Source of the DNA: Pseudomonadota bacterium
GTDB taxonomy: Bacteria > Pseudomonadota > Gammaproteobacteria > Burkholderiales > Burkholderiaceae_C
Assembly (NCBI GenBank): GCA_020161065.1
Contig: JAIUPH010000033.1
Coordinates: forward strand, 1-64,000
DNA: 64,000 nucleotides
Reading direction: 5' to 3'
Part shown: positions 33,433 through 46,813 of the stretch, one piece after another
Position numbering within the stretch: position 1 is the stretch's first letter
Layout: the number at the start of each line of letters is the position of its first letter
Translations under genes and position numbers: made by a program
The notes under the pieces: model-generated
Told to the model about the DNA's origin: nothing
The model's input: only the letters and a program-made list of their open reading frames with translations
The model's database searches: none

Positions 33433-34247
33433 GATGGCGGGTGGTCGGCGGCCGCAGCGGCCTGCAGCGCCAGCAGTTCGTCGGGGTGGAAGCCGGCGTC
33501 GCGCCGCGCCGCCAGGTTGAAGGGCGGCTGCAGCCTCGGCGCGCGGTATTGCCGCGCCAGCAGCGGGTAGTGGGCCAGCGGGTCGAGCCCGCGCTGCGCG
33601 CAGGCCCAGGCGTACCAGCGGTTGCCGATTGCCACGTGGCCGACCTCGTCGCGCAGGATCACGTCGAGGATGGCCACCGCGCGCTGGTCGCCGGCCTGCG
33701 CCAGGCGCGCCTGCATCGGCGGCGTGGCGTCGAGCCCGCGCGCTTCCAGCGTGCGCGGCACCAGCGCCATGCGGGCGACCAGGTCGCCCTGCGTGCGCTG
33801 CGCCATTGCCCACAGGCCGTCGTGGGCGTCGAAGTCGCCGTAGTCGTGGTCGAGCGTCTGCAGGTGTGCGCGCAGCAGGCCGAAGTGCACGGCTTCCTCG
33901 GCGGCCACGCGCAGCCAGTCGCGGTAGTAGTCGGCCGGCAGGCCGGGGAAGCGCCAGGCGGCATCGAGCGCCAGGTTGATGGCGTTGAACTCGATGTGCG
34001 CCACCGCGTGCAGCAGCGCGGCACGCCCGGCGGCGGTGAAGGGCGAACGGCGCGGCAGCGCCGCCGGGTCCACGAGGCGCGGCCGCGCCGGCCGGCCGGA
34101 CGCGGCGGCGGGCTCGTCGAGCACCGCATCGGCATCGAGCGCCGCGTGGCCGGCGCGGCAGCCGTCGAACAGCGCCTGCGCCGCGGCCGCCTTGGCGGCG
34201 GGATCGGCGATGCACAAGGCCTCGCGGGCGAGCCGGCGCAGTTCCAT
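33429..34247 (-). CDS. DUF455 ferritin-like domain protein
   Basis: 272 aa. Metal-ligand motifs of a four-helix ferritin-like fold are visible: HIEFNAINLALDA, AAEEAVHFGLL and RDEVGHVAIGNRW, each supplying Glu/His for a di-iron site. DUF455 proteins are related to tRNA-hydroxylase MiaE-like folds, but no reaction is established. The gene is translationally coupled to the downstream MFS gene and divergent from the gamma-carbonic anhydrase gene, from which it is separated by only 42 bases. Confidence 0.88.
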   Translation of the reverse strand: MELRRLAREALCIADPAAKAAAAQALFDGCRAGHAALDADAVLDEPAAASGRPARPRLVDPAALPRRSPFTAAGRAALLHAVAHIEFNAINLALDAAWRFPGLPADYYRDWLRVAAEEAVHFGLLRAHLQTLDHDYGDFDAHDGLWAMAQRTQGDLVARMALVPRTLEARGLDATPPMQARLAQAGDQRAVAILDVILRDEVGHVAIGNRWYAWACAQRGLDPLAHYPLLARQYRAPRLQPPFNLAARRDAGFHPDELLALQAAAAADHPPS

Positions 34248-34289
34248 TCCTACAATTGTCGACGATCAACACATCGGGGAGAGCGGCCC

Positions 34290-34814
34290 TTGGGCATCTA
34301 CCGTCTGGGTGAACACGCGCCGCGGGTGGCCGCCTCGGCCTGGGTGGCCGACAACGCCACGGTGATCGGCCGCGTCGAGCTGGCCGAAGGCGCCAGCGTC
34401 TGGTACGGCTGCGTGCTGCGCGGCGACAACGACTGGCTGCGCATCGGCCGCAACTGCAACGTGCAGGACGGCAGCGTGCTGCACACCGACGGCGGCATCG
34501 AGCTGCTGGTGGGCGAGGGCGTGACCATCGGCCACCAGGCCATGCTGCACGGCTGCAGCATCGGCGACGGCAGCCTGATCGGCATCCAGGCGGTGGTGAT
34601 GAACCGCGCGCGCATCGGGCGCCACTGCATCGTCGGCGCCGGCGCGCTGGTGACCGAGGGCAAGGAGTTCCCCGACGGCTCGATGATCATGGGCTCGCCG
34701 GCCAAGGCGGTGCGCGCGCTGCGGCCCGAGGAGATCGCGCGCCTGGCCGGCGGCGCCGCGCACTACGTGCAGCAGGCGCTGCGCCACCGCACGCAAAGCG
34801 AGCGCATCGGCTGA
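34290..34814 (+). CDS. Gamma-carbonic-anhydrase-like hexapeptide protein
   Basis: 174 aa left-handed beta-helix protein. Metal-binding His residues occur in TIGHQAMLHGCSIGDG, and the RGDNDWLRIGRNCNVQDGSVLH segment is typical of the YrdA/PaaY-like gamma-CA group. Only TTG at 34290 (LGIYRLGEHAP) gives a normal N-terminus, preceded by GGGGAGAG as a ribosome-binding site. Its TGA overlaps the hslO ATG (TGATG). Actual CO2 hydration activity in this subgroup is often unproven. Confidence 0.9.
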   Translation: MGIYRLGEHAPRVAASAWVADNATVIGRVELAEGASVWYGCVLRGDNDWLRIGRNCNVQDGSVLHTDGGIELLVGEGVTIGHQAMLHGCSIGDGSLIGIQAVVMNRARIGRHCIVGAGALVTEGKEFPDGSMIMGSPAKAVRALRPEEIARLAGGAAHYVQQALRHRTQSERIG

Positions 34815-35773
34815 TGTCGGAGCTGCACAAGTTCCTGTTCGACGGCCTGCCGGTGCGCGGCATGCTGGTGCGGCTGACCGAGGGCTGGACCGAGGCGCTG
34901 CGCCGCCGCGAGACGGCGGGCGCCCAGCCGGCCGAGGTGCGCGCGCTGCTCGGCGAGATGGCCGCGGCGGCGGTGCTGATGCAGGCCAACATCAAGTTCA
35001 ACGGCGCGCTGGTGCTGCAGATCTTCGGCGACGGGCCGGTCAAGCTGGCGGTGGCCGAGGCGCAGCCCGACCTGTCGTTCCGCTGCACCGCCAAGGTGGT
35101 GGGCGAGGTGCCGGCCGGCGCCCGGCTCGAAGCGCTGCTCAACGTGCACGGCAACGGCCGCTGCGCGATCACGCTCGACCCGCAGGAGCGGCTGCCCGGC
35201 CGCCAGCCCTACCAGGGCGTGGTGCCGCTGCACGGCGACCGGCGCGAGCCGCTGCAGCAGGTGTCGGCCGTGCTGGAGCACTACATGCTGCAGTCGGAAC
35301 AGCTCGACACGCGGCTCGTGCTGGCGGCCGACGACCAGGTGGCCGCCGGGCTGCTGATCCAGCGGCTGCCGGTGCAGGGCGCGGCCAACCTGGAAGCCGC
35401 CGAGCGCAACGAAGACCTGATCGGCTTGTCCGAAGGCTACAACCGCATTGCGCTGCTGGCCGGCACGCTGACGCGCGAGGAACTGCTGTCGCTGGACGCG
35501 CAGACGCTGCTGCACCGCCTGTTCTGGGAGGAGCGGCTGACGCGCTACGAACCGCTGCAGCCGCGCTTTGCCTGCCGCTGCTCGCGCGAGCGCGTGCGCG
35601 GCATGCTCTTGGGACTGGGCCGCGCCGAGAGCGAAGGCCTGATCGCCGAGCGCGGCCTGGTCGAGGTGGGCTGCGACTTCTGCGGCCTGCAGTACCGCTT
35701 CGACGCGGTCGACGTCGGCGAGATGTTCACCTCGGCGCACCGCCAGCAGCCGGGCTCCAGCAGCGTCAACTGA
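34814..35773 (+). CDS. hslO: Redox-regulated chaperone Hsp33
   Basis: 319 aa. The C-terminal zinc/redox switch is complete: Cys254-x-Cys256 (CRC) and Cys287-x-x-Cys290 (CDFC). The N-terminal substrate-binding domain starts LHKFLFDGLPVRGMLVRL. Hsp33 is activated by oxidation and heat in the cytoplasm and holds unfolding proteins. It is coupled to the gamma-CA gene; its 3' end overlaps by 8 bases the convergent NadR-like gene. Confidence 0.95.
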   Translation: MSELHKFLFDGLPVRGMLVRLTEGWTEALRRRETAGAQPAEVRALLGEMAAAAVLMQANIKFNGALVLQIFGDGPVKLAVAEAQPDLSFRCTAKVVGEVPAGARLEALLNVHGNGRCAITLDPQERLPGRQPYQGVVPLHGDRREPLQQVSAVLEHYMLQSEQLDTRLVLAADDQVAAGLLIQRLPVQGAANLEAAERNEDLIGLSEGYNRIALLAGTLTREELLSLDAQTLLHRLFWEERLTRYEPLQPRFACRCSRERVRGMLLGLGRAESEGLIAERGLVEVGCDFCGLQYRFDAVDVGEMFTSAHRQQPGSSSVN

Positions 35774-36335
35774 CGGCGGCCGGCAGCCGCGGCCGCAGCA
35801 CGCCCAGCGCCGCCTGCAGCCGCGCCGGCCCCTGGCCGTGCACCACCGAGTAGGCGATGCCGCCTTGCGCCAGCAGCAGTCGCAGCCGGTCGTCGACCGG
35901 CTCGCGCACGTGGGGGCCGCTGCGCACGAAGCCGTCGGCGATCCACGGCAGGTCGAGCGCGGTCACCAGCGTCAGGCCGCAGCCGCGCGCGTGCAGGGCC
36001 AGCGCCTCGGCGTCGAGCGAATCGTCGCCGAACACGGTGTGGCTGTAGACCGCCGTCATCAGCGCGGTGGTGTCGCACACCACCACGTCGTGGCCTGGCG
36101 CGGCGGCTTCGATCAGCGCCGTCTGGCGGCGCGCGATGGCGCGCTGCTCGTCGCGGCGCGGCGTGCGGCCTTCGGCCTCGCACCAGCCGCGCAGGTATTC
36201 GGGTACCCAGGCGGCGGCCAGGCCGGTGGTCTGTGCCAGGTGATCGGCCAGCGCGCGGGCGAGCGCGGTCTTGCCGGTGCTCTCGGCGCCGACGATGCCC
36301 ACCACCAGCGGCGCGCGCCGCGGCGCTTCAGCCAT
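35766..36335 (-). CDS. NadR-type ribosylnicotinamide kinase-like ATPase
   Basis: 189 aa AAA/P-loop protein. Walker A is GAESTGKTALA; AWVPEYLRGW and VVCDTTALMTAVYS match the kinase domain of NadR that phosphorylates nicotinamide riboside. No helix-turn-helix or adenylyltransferase domain is present, so this is a stand-alone kinase. It overlaps by 8 bases the end of pnuC, which imports nicotinamide riboside, making a complete NR salvage pair. Confidence 0.88.
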   Translation of the reverse strand: MAEAPRRAPLVVGIVGAESTGKTALARALADHLAQTTGLAAAWVPEYLRGWCEAEGRTPRRDEQRAIARRQTALIEAAAPGHDVVVCDTTALMTAVYSHTVFGDDSLDAEALALHARGCGLTLVTALDLPWIADGFVRSGPHVREPVDDRLRLLLAQGGIAYSVVHGQGPARLQAALGVLRPRLPAAVS

Positions 36336-36951
36336 GGGCGGCCCCCGCGCGCTCCAGCTGCAGCCAGGCGCGCCAGCCCACCACCGAGAGCACGGCGAAC
36401 AGCGCGTACAGCAGCACCGTCAGCCACAGCCCCTTCACCGCGAACAGGCCGATGCTGACGACGTTGACGAACAGCCATACGGGCCAGTTCTCCACCCGCT
36501 TGCGCGCCAGCAGCAACTGGCCGGCGATGCTGGCCACGGTGGGCAGCGCGTCGAGGAAGGGCACGTCGCTGTCGGTGGCGTGGCGCAGCAGCAGGCCCAC
36601 CAGCGGCCAGGCGGCGGCGGTGGCGACCAGCACGCGCCAGCGCTGCGCCGGCCGCAGGCGGTGCACGCGCAGGCCGCTGCCGTCGCTTTCATGGCCGTGC
36701 AGCCACTGCCACCAGCCCCAGCCGGCGGCGGCGACGAAGATCAGCTGCAGTCCGGCCTCGCCGTAGAGCCGGCTGTGCAGGAACAGCACGCCGTACAGCA
36801 GCGACGAGGCGATGGCCAGCGGCCAGGCCAGCGGGTGCACGCGCAGGTTGCGCTCCACCATCCACAGCGAGAGGCCGAAGGCCAGCAGCTCCAGCCCGGT
36901 GACCGGGCTGCCGAGCAGCGTGAACCAGGGCCTGAGCGCGGCGTCGAGCAA
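36328..36951 (-). CDS. pnuC: Nicotinamide riboside transporter PnuC
   Basis: 207 aa with seven hydrophobic segments. PnuC features include TGLELLAFGLSLWMVERNLR, the Trp-rich WGWWQWLHG loop and ENWPVWLFVNVVSIGLFAVK. It facilitates uptake of nicotinamide riboside, trapped by the downstream kinase. It begins 6 bases after the ftsB stop, at the end of the pyrG-kdsA-eno-ftsB series. Confidence 0.92.
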   Translation of the reverse strand: MLDAALRPWFTLLGSPVTGLELLAFGLSLWMVERNLRVHPLAWPLAIASSLLYGVLFLHSRLYGEAGLQLIFVAAAGWGWWQWLHGHESDGSGLRVHRLRPAQRWRVLVATAAAWPLVGLLLRHATDSDVPFLDALPTVASIAGQLLLARKRVENWPVWLFVNVVSIGLFAVKGLWLTVLLYALFAVLSVVGWRAWLQLERAGAAHG

Positions 36952-36957
36952 CGGTGT

Positions 36958-37236
36958 TCAGCGCCTGGTCACCTGCACCAGGATCTCGTTGGGGCGCACC
37001 ATGCCCAGCTCGGCGCGCGCCTTCTCTTCCACCATCTCCAGGCCTTCCTTGAGGTCGCTGACCTCGGCCAGCAGCCGCGCGTTGCGCGCGCGCGCGGCGT
37101 CGTTGGCGGCCTGCTGCTCGTTCAGCTGCGAGCGCAGGCTCATCACGTAGGGCAGGCCGCTCTTGCCGACACTCAGGCCGCCCAGCACCAGCGCCAGCAG
37201 CAGCGCCAGCGTCGCGTTGAGCAGCTTGAGGCCCAT
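36958..37236 (-). CDS. ftsB: Cell division protein FtsB
   Basis: 92 aa: an N-terminal transmembrane helix (LNATLALLLALVLGG) followed by a periplasmic coiled coil (SLRSQLNEQQAANDAARARN) and the conserved ARAELGMVRPNE ending. FtsB joins FtsL and FtsQ in the divisome. Position immediately after eno (10-base gap) is the classical proteobacterial arrangement. Confidence 0.95.
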   Translation of the reverse strand: MGLKLLNATLALLLALVLGGLSVGKSGLPYVMSLRSQLNEQQAANDAARARNARLLAEVSDLKEGLEMVEEKARAELGMVRPNEILVQVTRR

Positions 37237-37246
37237 GCGCCGTACC

Positions 37247-38530
<1,284 letters not shown>

Positions 38531-38580
38531 TCAGGTCCTTGGATGAAGTGTGGAGGGCAATGCGGTCGCGCGGCGGCTCG

Positions 38581-38892
38581 TCAGACGACGGGGGCGGCCA
38601 CGCCTTCGACCAGCACCATGTCGAAATAGGCCGTGGCGCCGTGGCGCAGCGGCTTGACGTTGACGGCGTAGTCGCTGTCGTAGAAGGCCTTGGCCTGCTC
38701 GTAGCTGGGAAAGCGCAGCACCGCCAGGCGGTGCGGCTGCCAGTCGCCTTCCAGCGTCTCGTGGCGGCCGCCGCGCACGACGTATTCGCCGCCGTAGGCC
38801 TTCACCCGCGCCGGCGCGGCGGCCATGTACTGCCGGTACTGCTCGGGGTCGGTGATGTGCATCTGCACGATCAGGTAGGCGGGGGCGGTCAT
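38581..38892 (-). CDS. DUF1330 domain protein
   Basis: 103 aa dimeric ferredoxin-like-fold protein with AYLIVQMHITDPEQYRQYMA, VVRGGRHETLEGDWQPHRL and FPSYEQAKAFYDSDYA, the conserved DUF1330 pattern. Biochemical function is unknown for the family. It sits between kdsA and eno, a position common in Burkholderiales. Confidence 0.9.
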   Translation of the reverse strand: MTAPAYLIVQMHITDPEQYRQYMAAAPARVKAYGGEYVVRGGRHETLEGDWQPHRLAVLRFPSYEQAKAFYDSDYAVNVKPLRHGATAYFDMVLVEGVAAPVV

Positions 38893-38908
38893 GGTGGCGG
38901 CAGGCTGC

Positions 38909-42392
<3,484 letters not shown>

Positions 42393-42708
42393 CGGCCTGG
42401 TAGGGGAATTCGAGCCGGCCGCTTTCGTGGCGGACGAGCACGCCGGCGTTGAACAGCACCGCCAGGTCACCATGCACCGCCTTGACGTCGCGGCCGACGC
42501 GCCGGGCCGCTTCGCGGACCGACAAGGGGCCGGCGGCGCACATGGCCTTCAGCAGTTCCCAGCGCTTGGCGGTCAGCACCCTCCACAGGAGTTCCGGGCT
42601 TGCGAAGGAGATGCGGTCGCCTTTCGACGGCTTGCCGGCCGTCGTGGCCGGCACGAACCCGGCCATTGGGTCTTCGGGCGCCCGCACACCAAGCGTCGCG
42701 GTCTTCAT

Positions 42709-42792
42709 GTCGAGACCTCGCGATGTCATGCCGGAAGCCTTCGGTCGCTGCCAAAGCATGAATTCGGCAACGGCGCTTTCCGAAGATGCCAT
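42709..42792 (-). pseudogene. Remnant of a TumE-like (DUF6516) toxin N-terminus
   Basis: The frame leading directly into the TumA-like start encodes ESAVAEFMLWQRPKASGMTS followed by RGLD. This fits the start of TumE toxins (an acidic residue, A-I/V, E, hydrophobics, W, P, then GL). The remaining ~80 residues of a normal toxin are missing and the fragment fuses in frame to the antitoxin Met. Assignment rests on a short motif plus the expected gene order, so it is tentative. Confidence 0.45.
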
Positions 42793-42858
42793 TCGGCGGC
42801 GGAGCCGCTCAACGGCTCTCATCGTTGGTGACGCGACCAACGGCCCGAGTGTTGCCAA

Positions 42859-43782
42859 TCAAGTCGACGCCGGCCGGCCGGCCGAGCGCACCTCGCCCCA
42901 AACCACCACGCCCAGCCCCGCCAGCACCAGCAGCCCGCCGCCGGCGGCGGCCCAGCCGGGACGTTCGCCGACCACGGTGACGGCCAGCGCGAAGGCGGTC
43001 ACCGGTTCGGCCAGCGCCAGCGTGACGCCGGTGGCGCCCGAGACGTGGCGCAGCGCATGGCTGAACAGCAGGTAAGCGATGCCGGTGGCCACCACGCCCA
43101 GCCAGGCGGCGATGGCGAGGTCGCGTGCCGCCAGCGTCAGCGGGCCGGCGATCAACGCCGCCGCGGGCAGCGCGAATAAGGCCGCCAGCGCAAACACCGC
43201 GCCGGTCACCAGCGACGGCGCGGCCTGCGCCACCAGCGTGGCGTTGACCAGCGCATAGACGGCATACGACAGCCCGGCCAGCAGGCACAGCGCCAGGCCC
43301 GTGGCCGACAGCGGCTGGCCCGCCGCGCCGCCGCCGCTGCCCACCATCAGCACGCCGCCGGCCACCGCCAGCACGGTGCCCAGCCACCAGCGCGCATCGG
43401 GCCGCTGGCCGCGCAAGGCCTGCAGCAGGCCGGCCCAGATCGGCCCGCTGCCCAGCGCCACCGCGGTGCCGATGGCCACGCCGCTGGCGCGCACGCCGGC
43501 GAAGAAGGCCAGGTTGTAGGCGGCCATGCTCGCACCGGCCAGCATCACCGGTTTGAACGGCAGCCCGCGCCAGCCGCGGCCGCTGCCGCCGGCCCACACG
43601 ACGACGGCGAAGAACAGCGCCGACACCGCCAGCCGCAGCGCGCCCACCCAGTAGGCCGGCAGCGTGGGCGGCGCGAAGCTCTGCGCCGTGCCGGTGGTGC
43701 CCCAGCAGGCGGCGGCCAGCAGCACCATCAGCACGCCGCGCAGCGGATGCCGCATCGCGGGCGCTCGGGTCGGGTCGTCCAT
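42859..43782 (-). CDS. EamA/DMT-family transporter
   Basis: 307 aa with ten hydrophobic helices arranged as two EamA repeats (LLAAACWGTTGTAQSFAP near the N-terminus; GLSYAVYALVNATLVAQAAP in the second half). RLAVSALFF and the ALAEPVTAFALAVTVVGE segment are family-typical. Drug/metabolite superfamily members often export amino acids or other metabolites; substrate unknown. Convergent in context with nothing obvious that would reveal its role. Confidence 0.9.
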   Translation of the reverse strand: MDDPTRAPAMRHPLRGVLMVLLAAACWGTTGTAQSFAPPTLPAYWVGALRLAVSALFFAVVVWAGGSGRGWRGLPFKPVMLAGASMAAYNLAFFAGVRASGVAIGTAVALGSGPIWAGLLQALRGQRPDARWWLGTVLAVAGGVLMVGSGGGAAGQPLSATGLALCLLAGLSYAVYALVNATLVAQAAPSLVTGAVFALAALFALPAAALIAGPLTLAARDLAIAAWLGVVATGIAYLLFSHALRHVSGATGVTLALAEPVTAFALAVTVVGERPGWAAAGGGLLVLAGLGVVVWGEVRSAGRPAST

Positions 43783-43838
43783 GCCCCGATGCTGGGGCCG
43801 CGGCGCGGCGCTTTTGTCGAGAGGCTCTCGAAGTGGCT

Positions 43839-44486
43839 TCAGCGCCGCAGCGCGCGCGCGCCGACGCCGCGCTCGCGCCGCAGCGCGAAGGCCAGCGCGC
43901 TGGCGCCGGCGTAGCCGACCTGCAGCGCCGCGGCGTCCAGCGTCAGCCCCGCGGCCAGCAGCGCCTGCGCGCGGTCGAGCCGGCGGCGGCGCAGCCAGGC
44001 CTGCGGCGTCAGCCCCGTGTGCTGCAGCAGCCGCGCGTGTAGACGCGGCACGCTCATCGCGGCCAGCGCCGCCAGCCGCGCCGTCGGCCAGGCTTCGTGC
44101 AGCGCGGCTTCGACCGCGGCGGCCAGCAGCGGCAAGTCCAGCGCACGCCGCGGCAGCACGCGCGGCGCCGCGGCAAGGCCTTGCAGCAGGGCGCCGAGGT
44201 CGGGCGTCAGCCGCGCATCGAGCGCCAGCAGGCGCACGCGCTCCAGCGCGCGCTGCGGCGGGGCATCGACCACCAGCGCCAGCGCGTCGCGCCGCGCCTG
44301 GTAGCCATGCGCCGCGCCGGCCGGCACGATCAGCGCCACGCCGGGTTCGACGCGCGCCGCGCGGCCGTCGATCTCCAACTCCAGCGCGCCCTGCAGCCCG
44401 AACAGCAGTTGCGCATGCTCATGCGCATGCGCCGCGTAGTCACCGCGGTAGCGGCGCTGCGAGGCTTCGGGGTGGAGCAACGGCAT
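43839..44486 (-). CDS. AraC-family transcriptional regulator
   Basis: 215 aa, short for the family. N-terminal cupin-like part (HAHEHAQLLFGLQGALELEI; VPAGAAHGY) and a C-terminal double HTH (MSVPRLHARLLQHTGLTPQAW; AALQVGYAGASALAFALRRE). Start ATG 44486 preserves the cupin. Located upstream of and collinear with the EamA gene (56-base gap), so it may regulate that exporter (inference). Confidence 0.87.
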   Translation of the reverse strand: MPLLHPEASQRRYRGDYAAHAHEHAQLLFGLQGALELEIDGRAARVEPGVALIVPAGAAHGYQARRDALALVVDAPPQRALERVRLLALDARLTPDLGALLQGLAAAPRVLPRRALDLPLLAAAVEAALHEAWPTARLAALAAMSVPRLHARLLQHTGLTPQAWLRRRRLDRAQALLAAGLTLDAAALQVGYAGASALAFALRRERGVGARALRR

Positions 44487-44534
44487 AAGGAATGATGACC
44501 GAAGGTCGACATGACGGTGCCTTGACGCGGTCTT

Positions 44535-44571
44535 CAATTTTGTGCCCCAATGTAGGGGAACAATTTTGGGG
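44535..44571. promoter_or_regulatory. Operator/promoter-like repeats before the toxin-antitoxin operon
   Basis: CAATTTTG occurs as a direct repeat at 44535 and 44561. CCCCAA (44545-44550) is mirrored by TTGGGG (44566-44571), and CCCC-AATGTA-GGGG forms a small palindrome (44545-44558). The AT-rich patch ends 5 bases before the antitoxin ATG, as expected for an autoregulated antitoxin operator. Confidence 0.55.
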
Positions 44572-44576
44572 TCGTC

Positions 44577-44909
44577 ATGCAAACCTTCAGCATCCGCGAA
44601 CTGCGCGAACGCTCCGGCGAGCTCAGCCGCGAGGCCGAGGAAGGTCGGCTTGCGCTCGTCACCCGCCATGGGCAGCCATTGTTCGTCAGCGTTCCTTTCA
44701 CCGACGATCTGCTGGAAGCCGGCGTCCATGCAGCGCTGGCCGTCAGGCTGTTCAAGACCGGCGAGTTGACGTCGGCTCGCGCGGCCAAGCTGGCGCGGAT
44801 GAGCCTGCCGCAGTTTCTGGCCCACCTCAGCGCGCAGGGCATCCCGGTGGTCGACCACGACCCGGCTGAACTGGCGCAGGAACTTGCCGCCTTCGATGCG
44901 GCGCGATGA
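44577..44909 (+). CDS. Antitoxin: Phd/YefM-like N-domain fused to UPF0175 HTH domain
   Basis: 110 aa. Residues 1-45 (FSIRELRERSGELSREAEEG; LALVTRHGQPLFVSVPF) match the Phd DNA-binding/antitoxin fold. Residues ~50-110 (ALAVRLFKTGELTSARAAKL; MSLPQFLAHLSAQGIPVVD) match UPF0175, the usual partner of DUF3368 toxins. The stop overlaps the toxin start (ATGA). The antitoxin should neutralise the toxin and repress the operon. Confidence 0.85.
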   Translation: MQTFSIRELRERSGELSREAEEGRLALVTRHGQPLFVSVPFTDDLLEAGVHAALAVRLFKTGELTSARAAKLARMSLPQFLAHLSAQGIPVVDHDPAELAQELAAFDAAR

Positions 44910-45403
44910 GCCGGCCCGTCGTCGTCGCTGATTCAGGGCCGTTGATCGCACTGGCCGGCGGCGGTCTTCTGGAACTGCTGGTGACCGTTTTCGATGCCAT
45001 CCACGTGGCGCAGGCGGTGCTGGACGAAACCACGGCCGACCGTTCACGCCGCGGCGCGGCGGAGATTGCGGCCTTCGTGCAGGCCCATGCGCAAGTGCAC
45101 CCCGGCCGCGCCGACGCCGTCTACGCCGCCGCCGTCAGCCATCTCGATGAAGGAGAAGCGCAGGCACTCAGCCTTGCCCGCGCGCTGGGTTGTGGCGTGC
45201 TGATCGATGAACGCCGCGGCCGCCAGGCCGCCGTTCGCGAAGGCCTGCCCGTATTCGGCGTGCTGGGCGTTTTGTTGCAGGCCAAGCGCCTGGGCAGGAT
45301 CGAGCTCGTGGGCCCGGCGCTGAAGCGGATGCAGGCCAACGGCTATCGGATGTCGCCGCGGCTCATCGAGGCGACCTTGCAGCTGGCGGAAGAGGTGGGC
45401 TGA
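44906..45403 (+). CDS. DUF3368 PIN-like toxin
   Basis: 165 aa. Acidic residues typical of a PIN nuclease are in place: Asp9 in VADSGPLIAL, Glu residues in LDEGEAQALSLA, and Asp/Glu in GVLIDERRGRQAA. DUF3368 proteins are VapC-like RNases paired with UPF0175 antitoxins. The operon layout (antitoxin first, 4-base overlap) is standard for type II toxin-antitoxin modules. RNase target unknown. Confidence 0.87.
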   Translation: MSRPVVVADSGPLIALAGGGLLELLVTVFDAIHVAQAVLDETTADRSRRGAAEIAAFVQAHAQVHPGRADAVYAAAVSHLDEGEAQALSLARALGCGVLIDERRGRQAAVREGLPVFGVLGVLLQAKRLGRIELVGPALKRMQANGYRMSPRLIEATLQLAEEVG

Positions 45404-45427
45404 TCGGCGGTCAGCCGCTGTGGCCCT

Positions 45428-46789
45428 TCATCGCGCCACGCGCTGAATCGGCGCCTTCGCGACGCGGTCGCTCGCGATGCCGCGCACCTCGGTCAGCAGC
45501 GCGCGGGCGTCCCAGTCAACCGGCCAGCCGCGCCACAAGCGCAGGCGGCCGGCGACGTGCACCGATTCGATCTGCGCGCTGCTGGCCAGTCGCACCAGTT
45601 CCCACGACAGGTCCCACGACGGCGTGAGTTCGGGCACGTCGAGGTCGAGCAGCAGGAAGTCGGCCGCCAGCCCTTGTTCGATCGCGCCGGTGACGCGCTG
45701 CAGGCCGGCCGCCGCGGCGCCGCCGCCGCTGGCCATGTGCAGCCAGAGGCGGCCGCGGCCGCAGGCCGAATCGCCGGCGGCCAGCGCGGTGGTCAGGCGC
45801 TGCGCGGTCTCGGCGGCGTCCATCAAGCGGAAGCCGTCGCTACGCGTGCCGTCGGTGCCCAGGCCGACGCGGATGCCCAGCGCGGCCAGCAGCGCGGCCT
45901 GCGCGACGGCGTTGCCCTTCCAGGCGCTGGCCACCGGGTTGTAGGCGACGGCGCTGCCGCTGTCGCGCAGCAGCGGCCATTCGTCGGCGGCCAGCATCGT
46001 GGCGTGCGCCAGCAGCGCCTGCGGGCCTAATGCGCCAACCGCATGCAAGTGCTCGATCGGCCGCAAGCCGCGCGCCAGCAGCGAGCGCTCGACCGAGGCC
46101 AGGTGCTCGTTGACGTGCACCTGGAACGGCACGCCGGCCTCGCCGCACAGCTTGCTCACCGCGTGCAGCATGGCGTCGGTGGCCGCTTCGGGAATCGAGA
46201 TCGCCAGCGACGGGTGCACCAGGCCTTGCGTGCCGGCGGCCAGGAAGGCTTCGGCCTCGGCCAGCACTTGCGCGTGGCGGCTGCCGTCGTCGTTGCAGAT
46301 GCGGCCCAGCACGCAGCGGATGCCGGCGTCGCGCGTCGCTTCGGCCACCGCCTCCAGCCCGCGCTCGGCGCGCGCGCCGGCGTCGCAGACGGTGGTGAAG
46401 CCGCCGCGCAGCGCCTCCAGCGCCGCCAGCTTGGCCGACAGGTACAAGCTGCGCTCGTCCAGGCTGCCTTCCAGCGGCACCCAGATGCGGCGGAAGATCT
46501 CCGAGGGCTCGCCGAAGGCCAGCGCCTTGCCGAAGCTTTGCGTCAGGTGGTGGTGGGCGTCGACGAAGCCCGGCATCAGCAGCCGTTGCGGCAGTTCCAC
46601 CGCCTTCAGGTGCGGATGGCGTTCAGCCAGCTCGGCGCGCGGCCCGACGGCCGCGAAGCGGCCTTGCGCGACGACCACCGCGTGGCCTTGCACGGGGCCG
46701 CCGTAGGGGCCGTCCGGCAGCAGCAGCCACTCGGGGGCCAGCAGCAGTTCGCTGGCCTGCAGCGCCTGCCGGCGCGGGTCTTGGTTCAT
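45428..46789 (-). CDS. Amidohydrolase of the ATZ/TRZ (cytosine/guanine deaminase-like) group
   Basis: 453 aa. Metal site motifs: PGFVDAHHHLTQ (HxH), FQVHVNEH (His), LLAHATML (His) and VGLGTDGTRSD (Asp). The fold and the RLWRGWPVDWD ending match chlorohydrolase/deaminases of the SsnA-AtzB-8-oxoguanine deaminase branch. It is third in a Bug protein - TauE - amidohydrolase operon, so it probably hydrolyses or deaminates an imported N-containing compound (inference). Confidence 0.9.
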   Translation of the reverse strand: MNQDPRRQALQASELLLAPEWLLLPDGPYGGPVQGHAVVVAQGRFAAVGPRAELAERHPHLKAVELPQRLLMPGFVDAHHHLTQSFGKALAFGEPSEIFRRIWVPLEGSLDERSLYLSAKLAALEALRGGFTTVCDAGARAERGLEAVAEATRDAGIRCVLGRICNDDGSRHAQVLAEAEAFLAAGTQGLVHPSLAISIPEAATDAMLHAVSKLCGEAGVPFQVHVNEHLASVERSLLARGLRPIEHLHAVGALGPQALLAHATMLAADEWPLLRDSGSAVAYNPVASAWKGNAVAQAALLAALGIRVGLGTDGTRSDGFRLMDAAETAQRLTTALAAGDSACGRGRLWLHMASGGGAAAAGLQRVTGAIEQGLAADFLLLDLDVPELTPSWDLSWELVRLASSAQIESVHVAGRLRLWRGWPVDWDARALLTEVRGIASDRVAKAPIQRVAR

Positions 46790-46813
46790 GCGTCGTCTCC
46801 CAACCGCTCGGAT

